A stretch of 64,000 nt of DNA from Circinella minor (lineage: Eukaryota; Mucoromycota; Mucoromycetes; Mucorales; Lichtheimiaceae): NCBI GenBank assembly GCA_016758965.1, contig JAEPRB010000005.1:248001-312000 (forward strand). The letters run 5' to 3'. This document shows positions 12,778 through 23,601 of the stretch, piece after piece (the first letter of the stretch is position 1; each line of letters opens with the position of its first letter). Position numbers and translations under genes: made by a program. Under the pieces are notes generated by a model. It saw only the letters and a list, made by a program, of their open reading frames with translations. It did not search any database and had not been told where the DNA came from.

Positions 12778-13708
12778 TCAATATACCTCCGTAGCAGATC
12801 TATGTTTGGAAACTTTAACGCGGTATGTTTTTCGTCGACGCTTAATACCAGTAGAGTCACGTTCTTTTGTTTGTTCATCATCATCATCATCATCCCCATC
12901 ATCATCCTGGTCGTGTTCTAGTGTTTCTTGATCTATAATTGGAGGTATACGAATAAAACAACAAACAAACAAAAAAAGTAAATAAGAGGGATTTTCCAGC
13001 ACGTAATAATGCGTACTGTTATCCGTTTTACCTTGCTGAAAATCTTGAACACGTGCTACTGAAGGGAGGCCATGCTGAGCTCGGATTGAGTTTGCCAATG
13101 TTGCATAATCCACTGACGGGACCAATGGATATACATGTGCACCACCCTCTACAGATTGTATGTCGTTGGTAAAAGAGACAACGTATGGTGCTTGTGTATA
13201 AAAAAAACGTGCACTACTTGGTAATTTCCCACGCTTTTTTGTCTAATGAGGATAATGGTGATAATGGGTGGAGTAGGTATATAAAGTTACGAATAAGGTA
13301 ATAGGAGGATCGTTAGATACAGGAAAGGAAAAATAGCTTTTCCATACGAATATTAGACTTTACTTTTTGCTCTCCTTTTTGAATTTTACTCGGACGTGGC
13401 GGCGGTGGCTGGTTGTTTTGTTTCTTGGCGAGACATTGCTCAGCATGGACCTGCCACTTGGACCGAGGTAAGACATGACGTTGATCGTGTGGACAGACTA
13501 ACTTTTCTTGTTCCTAAGCAACATAGCTCAGATTTTTTTTTTCTATCTAGCAACTTCTAATTTTTCTGTTTTTTTCTTTTACCTTTGAATACCATTGTTT
13601 CAAATCGTCCCGATTCCATTTCAAAGTGTTTAAAATAGTATCTATTTGTGCATTTATAGACTTCACACGCTGACGTGTATTTTGAACCCAAGCCTCATTA
13701 TTATCCAT
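12778..13708 (-). CDS. U11-48K-like CHHC zinc-finger protein (minor spliceosome)
   Basis: Four exons, 13583-13708, 13364-13513, 13032-13242 and 12778-12932, give 213 aa. Near the N-terminus is one CHHC zinc finger with spacing C-x5-H-x9-H-x3-C (Cys49, His55, His65, Cys69). This matches the finger of the U11/U12 snRNP 48-kDa protein, which contacts the 5' splice site of U12-type introns. The finger is preceded by a helical segment (residues 1-42) and followed by a Pro-rich linker, an acidic Asp tract and a basic C-terminus (IKRRRKTYRVKVSKHR). CHHC fingers also occur in TRM13 and GTSF1, but there is no methyltransferase domain and no second finger, so U11-48K is the best fit. The last intron (12933-13031) is 99 nt and stop-free in frame. 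Confidence 0.68.
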
Positions 13709-13921
13709 GGTTTTTTTTTTGATAAAATATATAGTATTATGAATTGTACTTCAAGGATGAAAGTGATTGGAATGGGGTGTTCTTTTTATATATATATATA
13801 TAGAAAAGAAGATATTTTACAAAGAGAGAAGAGGAGAAAAATAATGTGTGTATATGGTATGAATTTGGAGAAAAATAAAATAATAATATGTCTATAATAA
13901 TAATACTGATAATGAATTTTT

Positions 13922-16900
13922 TCAATATCGGATTTGACGAACATCCCAGTTAACAGCTTCAAGTCGTTTTTCAGCATCTTGAACACCGAAATCAGTAACA
14001 TACATAGCCTTATGTTCATTCACAAGTTGTTGGTATCTTTGTTGCCATGCCTGTTCAACATTGTGAACAACATGGGCTTTTTTCGATTGATCCACCCGTT
14101 TTACGCGGACTATATATCCACCACTAATAGGTCGATGATCTGATGCGAGCACTTCATGACGTTTATAAAATAAGCTTTGAACATTGTTGGAACGATATAA
14201 AATACGATCACACCATGCAGGAACACGTTTCTTTTCGGATCGATCATAATAATCTGTTCCAGGATCATATTTGTACGTTGGCAAGAAATTGATAGGACTT
14301 TCTTGAAATATCAATAGCTTGAAAAATGGATTCGTGAATCTTTGCTTTAATAATTGATCTTCTTTTTGTAACGCTGCCAGTCCTTCCATTGGGTTACGAG
14401 TTGCCAAATATTGTAATACTTTTTCACGATGCATATTAATGCGATAGTTGAGATCACCTGAAAGGAAGCAGTGTTCATGATCTAAAATTAATGTACCAGC
14501 ACCACCGCGTGGATAAGCATCCACATCCGTCGGTCGTGCGGGGAAAACAGCCTCTTTGAGAATCCCTTCAGCGTCTGCATTTCTTTGAGCTTGATGCGAC
14601 TGTCCAGCCGCCAAGTGACAATTGACGAAACATAAGGACGAGTCATCCATTTGAAATCGAATAGCAATACCACCTTTGTTACCATGGAGACTCTTTTTCA
14701 TGACCTTCATACCCGTTTTGACAATAGTGGAATCCACTGCATTTATGCGGTGAAGTTCACTAGTCCGTACAAAAATACAGCTGAATAAACCGACCAATTG
14801 ATCGGTTTTAATAACAGTATAAGCTCCTCGTCCATAATTATCAGCCATAACACGCACCAAATGATCATGCCAAAGAGTATATCGATGGGTTAAAAGTTCA
14901 TCAGCTTCTTGAAGAGTTTCAATTTTTTTTCTTGATGCAAACAAAGAACCTTATGAAAAAAAAATCAGAATGAGTTATTTATGACATAATAGGTGAAATA
15001 CATTAGTTTACCCTTCCAATTTCAATATCAAATATTTAAAACTTACGTGCTGTTTGCTTCTTGGATTCCAAATCGACAATTTCTTGAATACCAACGACAA
15101 TAATGTCAGGATCTGGATCTCGCATCCCACTAAGCCATTCACGAACCAATTGATCGTCGTTGTGCGGGAGTTTCTCGGGTTTATTAGCATCAATGTTCCA
15201 CGAACATATCAAAATACGGGCATCTTGTTCTACACTGTAATCTGCCCGGAATTTTTCCATTTGTTGATCTAAATTGATTATTAAGTGAGCAAACTGTTTC
15301 TTTTTGCTATACCAGCATATCACACAGATAAACATAAATAATTATTTTTTTGGTTCACTTTACCTTTCCATTGTTCTGATAATAATCCATCCCAAAATGC
15401 AACATAACCATGAGAATCAACACTGACTACTTGAACAGTTGGTACATCCAAGGCAAGACCAATTTTGTCAACCGAAAAACTTGACACTCCTGATTCGTGG
15501 GCTTTCCAAAGTTTAACAACAAGCCATCGTTGAGGCCGAGTATCATATACATAAATCATACCAGTATTGAAACCCATCCACAAATAATGTTCGCCCATTG
15601 CCACCATGCAGGAAATCGCATACATGGATACTGTGATTACTTCCAACCGCTCCATTGTTTGTGCATCCCAAATGCTGACTTTGCCATCGCCATGACCGAT
15701 GAATATTTTACCAATATGATAAGGTACCACAGTAAGTTGAACAATATCACCCAATTCATTTGGAATACGTATACGAGGTCCCTGTTGATCTTGTTGTAGA
15801 TTACCAAGATGGAACACTTCATATGCACGGGTAGTGGCCATCCAAAGATCACGCCCAACAATCAAAGCTGCACAAGCTCTTGCAGTAACAACACGCTCTT
15901 CCATCAAACGAATACCATCCAGTACTTCCCACACATTCAATGTACCTCCTTCATCAATGGTCCACATTTCTGTATTTTTATAGCGAAGGATCCAGGTCAC
16001 CGGTTGTGTATGAGAAGAATTAGGTCGAGCGCATATTTTTCCCGTTTCAGTATCAATGACATATAGTTCACCATCCTTTAGACCCACCCAAAGATATCGA
16101 CCTTCTTGACTGGGTTCCAATGTAGGCTGAAATTCAAGCGCACAGACCTTTTGTTTATCATTACCTTCGCTGTTTTGACCATTATTCTCGATTGTGTGAA
16201 GACAAGTTCCCAATTTCGTATCCCAAATCCGAGTTTCATGTGCACCTGTCGCGAGATGTTTACCCGAAATTGCTACCGCATTCTTCATACATTTATGCCC
16301 TGTAGGAATAACTGATGGGGTCATTCGACCTTTACTTTCAATAATAGGAGTCTTTCGCGATGCATTGGTTGCATCTGGATGGACTTCATTCGCCATTTGC
16401 ATTTGTGAGCGTGACATTGCTCTTCGAGCACTTGGTGTTCGTGTACTTTGTGATCGACGAGGTCGATCATAATCTGCTATTGCAGTTACTGAATGTGGAA
16501 TAAGTCGTTCAGCATCAGGTAGTGGTATGCTGTGATCAAAATGAGCATGATGATGATGATTGTTATTGTGAGCCAAACTGCTACCAATGGTATGTGAACG
16601 TGCCAATGTTGAATGAGAGGGTCGTGGAGGTAATACTGGCATAGCAGTGCCTTCTGTACGACCAGCAAGTGAAGGCCGTGGAGGAAGTGTAGGTGGGGAC
16701 GTTTCCAGTGATTTGCCTATAATTGATGACTGTTGCTGTTGTTGCTCGGGTATATCTATGCTGGCAGTATTACGTAGTGCTGTGGTGTGATATTTTTTAC
16801 TCGGAGGTGGTGGTGGAGGAGGAGTGTTAGTTTTTTTAGTATTATTGGTCATTATTCCTTTCGGTGGAGGTGGTGGTGTACGAGCAGAAGTTGCTATAGA

Positions 16901-17884
16901 TGAATCAAGACCATTATTCGATGGAACACCTTCTGCATAACGCATTTGCACTTGACGTACCAATCGATCATCTAATTCGCTATCGTCGCTGCTGGTGTTA
17001 TTCGTTTCGTTACTGCTGTCATCACTATCACTTGAGTCAGTTACTTCTTCGTCGTCACAAAAGGGATCCTCGGTGTTTGACAATGTCTCTTGTTGTTCGG
17101 AAATATCTCGTTGTTGATGTTGTACTGGAAGTGGTGGTGTATTGTTTGTAACAGGAGCCACTGCAATTGGAAGAGAACGTATAGCTGCTGCCGCTGGTAC
17201 CGATTGCGGTTTTGGTGGTTGTGCAACTGGAGTTGCAGCTGGAGGTGGTGTCGAGTCTCTTACTGATGGGGGCTGTTGTACTTGTTGGGGAACTATTGCC
17301 GGTGAAGTTATTGCTGTGGATGCATCCGATGTATTAGGGGTGGTTATATTGGTAGTAGAGGTCGTACTAGCCACGGGTTGTTGTTGTACACCACTATTAC
17401 CAGTAGTAATAGCTTGAGCCAGTTTTTGTTTCTCAAACTGTTGAGCGAGTAATGACACTCTTTGTCTTTGATCGTCCGATGAAGCAGCTGTTGTTGTTGT
17501 TGTAGTGGAAGATGATTCCGAGGGTGTCAAAATGGATGACGATTTTGTTGGAGGTGCACGAATGGTAGGCGTGACAGACGGCTTTGGAGGAATAGGTGGA
17601 GCTTTAGTATTGCTGACAGGTTCCGGAATAGTAGTAGTACTAGAAGTTGATTTAGCTAACAATAGTTTATTTTGAGAAGTAGTTAAAGATGATGGTGACG
17701 CGATTGTTTTTACTGGTATTGTGGTTGCCGATGTTGATAGTACTGGATTAATTGGAGATTGTTGGGGAGGTGATTCCACCGAAGTCGATGGTTGTTGTTG
17801 CTTACCAGTTTCTTGTTGTGCCCAACGTTTTTGTAATTCTTTGAAAGAAACAGGTTGTGGGTCATCATTGTCGTCATTAGCCAT
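13922..17884 (-). CDS. Inositol polyphosphate 5-phosphatase with WD40-like region
   Basis: Three exons, 15364-17884, 15047-15268 and 13922-14949, give 1256 aa. Residues 1 to about 520 are low complexity, rich in Ser, Thr, Pro and Gln, with many proline motifs such as APPIPPKPS, TPPPPPKG, PTLPPRPS and PVLPPRPS that look like SH3 ligands. A WD40/beta-propeller-like region follows at about 530-840 (HKCMKNAVAISGKHLATGAH, IGHGDGKVSIWD, HGYVAFWDG). The 5-phosphatase domain spans about 850-1220, with ILICSWNIDANKP, IIVVGIQEIVDLE, HGNKGGIAIRF, LSGDLNYR, PAWCDRILYR and SDHRPI. These are the metal-binding and catalytic motifs of the Mg-dependent family that removes the 5-phosphate from PI(4,5)P2 and related lipids. 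WD40 plus 5-phosphatase is known in plant and fungal proteins. Likely role: phosphoinositide turnover in membrane traffic or actin control. Confidence 0.92.
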
Positions 17885-19232
17885 TTTTTTTTTGTGCTTA
17901 TAAGGCAGAATAGAAGGAGAGAAAGAAGGTTTTTTTTAGTAACAAGTATAATAGAAAAAGAAGAAGACGGGGTTGTTTTTTGCGGAGGGAGAGAGAGAGA
18001 GAGAGAGAGAGGAGAAAGTATTACTGTTGCTTAATAAAAAAAAAAAAGCGGAGGAAAAAGTGAATGTGTGCCAAGGTAGTACAGGTCTAAAGCAAAATGT
18101 GGTCTTCTGGATTACAGAAAAAAAAACCAAGTACCGTTGTTAAATATGGTAGACAAAGATTTTTAATTTATAGTTTATTCTTGAATCCAATTAACATTTC
18201 TCTTTATAGTAGTGATATAATATAAATCATTTGGTATCTTCGCAACAAGATATTTCCTTTCGTTTCTTACAACCAATGGATTTTTTTTAATACTGTTTTT
18301 AAAATTCATTCAATCATTATTATTTTTGCGTAACATACAAATCATATATTTCTTTTTTCTATCAGGAACAAAAAAAAAAATCCTAGTTAAAATATTTATC
18401 TTTTTAAAAAGTAAAGGAGTTAGTAAATGAAACTATTGTTTAAGAAAGCTTGTAAGTTAAATTTGCATAACAATGAACATAAATTATTTTATTTAGAACT
18501 CTAACTTTACTCAACTTTGTAGTAGGCATATTTTGTTTGTTTTGGTGTACCCTCGACGTTTTATTTTTATTTTTTTAGTCTTGTACGACAAGATCGACAC
18601 ATAACAATGAAGTCATCTTTATCCTATAATAATTGTCTTTATTGTTATTACTAACTTTTTTTTTTTTTGGTGGTAGTAAAATTTTAATTGCTCCCTTTCT
18701 TATTGTGTTCACTGCCATTTCTCCTGAGATATCTAAGAAAGGGTTGCATAAACCTAAAAGCAGTAGAAGATCATTTCATTCATCTCCATTATAAAAAATA
18801 AAACGAATAAGTATATATTGTATAACTTTTGCATTTTGTTTGATTAAATGATAATAAACCAAATAATTTTTCTTCTTCATTTTTAAAGATTAAGTTTCCC
18901 TTTCATATTTTATTATTCCACCACCAAGTAATTGTTCTACAATAAATAAACTACAGAGGAGCCCTATAGATTCGCTTCAACTGATCATAAGCTAATAAAA
19001 TGAACAAGTAGATATTCATTATTAAGAAGTTAACACTGAAATAGTTAGGAGTAATATGAATTTGAAATAGGAAGAAAACATTAGTAAATGTTTTGTGTGA
19101 TGTGTAAGATATCGTAGTGAAGTTACTTTTTAATAAGTCAATCGACAACTCAAAATTGTAAAATACTTTTTATAATATAACTATTCTTCGGTTCTAACTC
19201 TAAGTTAAAAAGTTTATATACTTGAACAACAA
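17885..19232. other. Intergenic region upstream of the 5-phosphatase gene
   Basis: About 1.35 kb. It contains the 5-phosphatase promoter on the minus strand, including a (GA)n microsatellite at about 17989-18011, about 105-130 bp before the start codon. The remainder is A/T-rich. No gene is supported. Confidence 0.55.
17989..18011. repeat. (GA)n microsatellite in the 5-phosphatase promoter
   Basis: An uninterrupted GA dinucleotide run, CT-rich on the coding strand, lies about 105 bp 5' of the minus-strand start. It could act as a GAGA/CT-box promoter element, but only the repeat is seen. Confidence 0.75.
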
Positions 19233-20343
19233 CTACGATTGAATTTCCTTAACTTTTGTCTTAATCAATTCGTCAATGTTTTTGTTATGCTTATCGGTTA
19301 ATGTTTGTACCTAAAAGTAACACAATCTCATTAATTTTATTATTACCACCACTACTACTTTTTTTTTTCTCTCACTCAATAATGAAGAATAATATTACCA
19401 TCTTTTCAAGTCTTTTAATTTCATCAGCAGGTGCTATTTTGGAATCTTGTTTCAATTGTTTCATACCATCTTGACGAATATTTCGAATTTTAGACTTCAC
19501 TTGTTCGCTCATCTGACTAACAGACTTCGCCATTTTATCTCTACTTTCTTTGGTTGGCCTGTGTAAAAAAAATTAGAATATGTGCCCCGTTATCATCATA
19601 TGTCGATATATCACTTTTTCTATATACAAGTATATACATATATTAGTTGGTTGCTTACTTTGGTACAGGTACACGGATCATTTCATTATCAATTACTGGG
19701 TTTAAGTTTAGTCCAGATTCACGAATACTTTTATCAACTGCGGATCGAAACTAATAAAATAATATTATAAAAGCATTTTGTTTATATATATTTCCTTTGA
19801 ACCCATATTTATATAATCCCACTTCCTTTACCTCGTATCTTTTTATCTTACCTCAGAATCATGTACAGAGACCAACAATGTTTGTGGATCTCTAATAGTT
19901 ACTTGGGCCAAATCTCTTAAAGAATAATTTGAACCATCTATCCGGACACGTACACTATCCAAAATAGCTAAATAAATAATATTAATCTTATTATCCATTT
20001 TTCACTAGTAAATAAGAATATCAACTAATTTCTTCAATACACTAATAAGAATATGCATACCTGGGTTAGCTCTTCCAACGCGTAAAGTTTTAAAGCTTTC
20101 TTTAAGTGATGTAATTGTTCCATCCATACGGTCTTGAAGTTTTTTTTCGTCAAATGCACGAGCTATATCTTCAGCTGTATTTATATTACTTTCTGTTGCT
20201 GTTGACGCGCCACCCTTTTTCTTAATCTTTTTAGCATAGCCACGTTGTTGTTGTTGTTGCCATCGTAACGCTAATGATTCCGTTGGCGTATACAAAACAC
20301 CGACATGACGTGTAAGTAATCGTGAAAGAGTTGGTGTGGCCAT
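19233..20343 (-). CDS. RRF1: Mitochondrial ribosome recycling factor
   Basis: Five exons, 20061-20343, 19852-19967, 19659-19750, 19399-19558 and 19233-19310, give 242 aa. The conserved RRF body runs from about residue 70, with LKESFKTLRVGRANP, DPQTLLVSVHDSE, NPVIDNEMIRVPVPKPTKES and IRNIRQDGMKQLKQDSK. The family splits post-termination ribosomes together with EF-G2. The first 55-60 residues are basic, contain poly-Gln and lack acidic residues at the very start, consistent with a mitochondrial presequence (about RQQQQQRGYAKK before the mature part). All splice junctions are phase-consistent and the product is colinear with bacterial RRF plus a leader. The gene is alone on the minus strand, with no functional partner beside it. 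Confidence 0.93.
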
Positions 20344-23300
20344 TTTACATAAGTATTCACCTTTTTAATTACAAATATAATGTAGAAAGGATATAATATG
20401 TGTAAGAGGTAAAGAAAAAATAAAGCAAGGACCCCTCTTCTTTAAGGTATATTTGTCCCCTTGTTCTTAATAAAATTTAAGCCACCAAAAGAAATTCATG
20501 CTAAAAATGTCACATTCGTTGTACGACCTGTGTGATTAGGTATAAGAACGCACTTATCAAACGCTATTTGTTTTCAAGAAAATAAAAAATACAATATGTT
20601 TCTATCTTTATATGTTACGTTCCTATTTAAAGTTTTGAGACCGAGTGATGGTTCATTCATCATACTGAATGATCATTCTTTCTAATCATATAATATTACC
20701 AATTTATGACTGCATTGGAAGCCTTACTTAAACCAATAAGTGATTCAAAGAGGAGTGCTATGCATCATCAAATAGAAAATTTTCATAGGAATAAGAGATG
20801 TATTTCTAAAAGATGAATGAAATGGAACATAAATAAACTATAAAATACATATAGCTATTATATTATAATATACACAGATGGAAAATTGCTTTTGACTCCC
20901 AGTTATAATCTTCTTAACAACATATTTGTAGCTCATTCATGTCAAACCAAACTACTTGTTCTATCCGTGCTAAGGAATGCAAAATTTACATACCATATGA
21001 CAAGGGCCTCGGATCGTGTACATTGCACAGCAACAAGATATAAAGAAGAAGAGTTGGTCACCAAGCCAGTAAAAACAGACATTAAAAGAGCAACCTTATT
21101 GCTAGATTATTTATCCAAATGTACTATTAAGAGCAATGTGATGATGAACTATATAGAGATGTAGAGCCATTTGTTCGAGAATAAAATGGTGATTATATTA
21201 TGGTTGAATAACGATGACTACCAGCAGTTTCAATCCAATAAACACCCCCCGACAATTGAGCCGCTAGCCGTAGTGACTATAAATACAAAACATTAAATAG
21301 TGAACCCTTTCATGTTACAAATTGATATATTTCTAAGATCCAATAAACCGGAAGACATGGCTTTCTTCAAATCATTACTGTATGACCTCGAACAATATTG
21401 TAAAGCCAAACATCATAGTTGAAACAGAAACTGATCCATTACGTGTGTTGTATCTAATTTTTATTTTGTGGTGGTGATATTTTGGCAGTTGGAAAATTGA
21501 CAAAGTTTACATTATCGTAGATGTAGGTTTTGTTTGGTTAATAACAAATTTATGTTGAACCAGATGATATTTCCTCCAAATCTAACAGTAAGAGCTCATA
21601 TGATTAAATCTTTTGAGGAACAGAAGAAAACGGATCAAGAATAAGGAAAGTGGACAATCATACACTTCCACTTTTGAATGCCTTCATGGTGTGATCTTTT
21701 TTCCTCTTGATTTTATGCCTTTGTTATCAAAAATCGGAAACCAACTTTGATCCATCGTGATGGGTGAATATAATAAAAGAAAACCCATTATATTTACCAC
21801 CAAGAACGTGCCAACAATTTTGTAGACTAATCGCAGACCCATCTCAGTCGTCTGCAGACGTTGCCGGTAATTAATACAACACTTTTTTCTCATAGTGATA
21901 CAGTGGTTGAGCTAGCAAAAAGACGCACTACCTAGAAGTGGCTAATACATGATTGACATGTCAAAACAATAGTTGTTTATTATTTGGCGTAGAAACGCAA
22001 CATTTATGTTAAATACGTGTCTATGCTGCATATTTGTTTTCGAGCTACATACATGATGTAGAACTAATACTAAAAACAAACAAAAGCTTTAGATTACGTA
22101 CTAAAAAAAAAGTACAATCAATCCTCTTTTTTGCAAATTCTCAGTTATGCAACTCTTTTTTTTGGAAATGTTAAAAATACTTAATGGGTTTGAAACTCGC
22201 GCAACTTGCAATAAGCGTTTCAGGGGGTTGCGCCCTATCAAAGGTAAACTATAATGTAAGTTTTTTTTAATAAAGCAGACAGCCCCATGTATTTAGATTT
22301 GTTATTATGTGCCAAAGAATTAACAAAATATTACTATACCTTTGGTTGTTATAAATACCATTTATTTTTGAAGAAAAGTACCAACTTCAACAATATCATA
22401 AAGAGAAAAAGAAATAAAAGTGTTTTTTCTGAAAAAACAGGAAGTCTATGACTCCAGATAAAGCTAAAAAATCATACAAGATTACTAACAATTGTGTTAC
22501 AGCTCTGGGTAGCCTAACTTTTCAGCGAGGTTACGCCCAGTAGTAAAAGTTACATTTCAATCCAATAGAAGGTTCTTATTTTGGGGGTTCTAGAATCCAT
22601 AGATAGATAACTTGATCAATGTCCTGAGCTATTAAATCTATACTGCTAAGAAGTTTGAAGTTATAAACCTAAAAAAGGCAATTACTTGCTGTCCGTTTAA
22701 CAGCACCGACCTGTTGTATAATGAAATAAATCTCATTTTAAATATATTACATAAGGTAACTTTCCATCGCATAATATAGTATTTTTTGTATAGAATTTTT
22801 TTTTAAACAGGATATGTAAAAAGAAGAAATATTTCTTTGTATTGTATCCTAAAATTCAGCTTTAAAAGTGTAATGGACTGGGGTTCAAGGGGGAGAACGC
22901 CACTTGCCACGTGGACCTATTGAATGAGACGAAGCGAGACAGGGACCGCTTATATATGAATATTTAAGTGTAAAAACTCACTATAATACTCTCTTCTCAT
23001 TCAATGCGTAATTTTTTTCCCCCGAGAGAGACTCAGCACCACCGACAGGTGAAGCTCCATGTCATTTTTTCAGTAACCGAGAATACCTAGGCACGTAGAG
23101 CGATTTGAAAAATTGACCAAGTCCTTTAATCATTCTTGTACAACCAGTCATCTATTCTTTCAGATGGTGTCTTCTTTGGTGAGGATAAGATTAATGACGT
23201 AAGCTGCAGTTTTTTCCATGGATAAAAAATTAACTATAGAAAAATGTATGTAAACATGATTAATACTATGAATTTGCACTTTTATATTCAATTCTAAAAA

Positions 23301-23601
23301 TAACATGAAATGGTCTGTTTAATTGTGTTTCTATCCATATATGTTATGTAACTATAATTATACCACATCAAAAAACAATGGATGTATTGTATGCTCTATT
23401 ATTTATAATATAGGAGAGAATGACGATTCCTGCTTGTTGCGAATTTGCAGTTCTGCAACAAAAAATCTGGAAATCTCAGCGTTGCTACGTAAACCAGGGG
23501 GTGGACTGCATATAAGTAGGCATTTTTGATATTTTACTTTCTTTTTCTGCTCTTCTCCTCATCCCTTTTCTATTTAGTTCGCTATTACATTTTTACTTAC
23601 T
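20344..23601. other. Long gene-free stretch, possibly with decayed sequence
   Basis: About 3.3 kb between RRF (-) and flavocytochrome A (+). No intact gene is supported. Open frames at 20886-21164 (+) and 21684-21893 (-) show no motif I recognise. Between about 22190 and 23110 there are GC-richer islands in the AT background. These include an imperfect hairpin with arms GCGCAAC (22199) and GTTGCGC (22227), a related element near 22520 (TTTCAG..GGTTACGCCC), and a CCACGTGG palindrome near 22907. They could be remnants of a mobile element, but no transposase is readable. Confidence 0.5.

Noticed and set aside
16900..17417. Plus-strand frames rich in Gly/Val/Ala opposite the 5-phosphatase N-terminus
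   Set aside because: Antisense shadows of its Pro/Thr/Gln-rich region; no promoter or domain.
20886..21164. 92-codon frame in the 20-23 kb desert, considered as a transposase fragment
   Set aside because: No DDE or other transposase motif could be read, and no terminal repeats flank it.
22861..22900. GGGGTTCAAGG considered as a tRNA B box
   Set aside because: No matching A box, acceptor stem or anticodon arm at the required distances.
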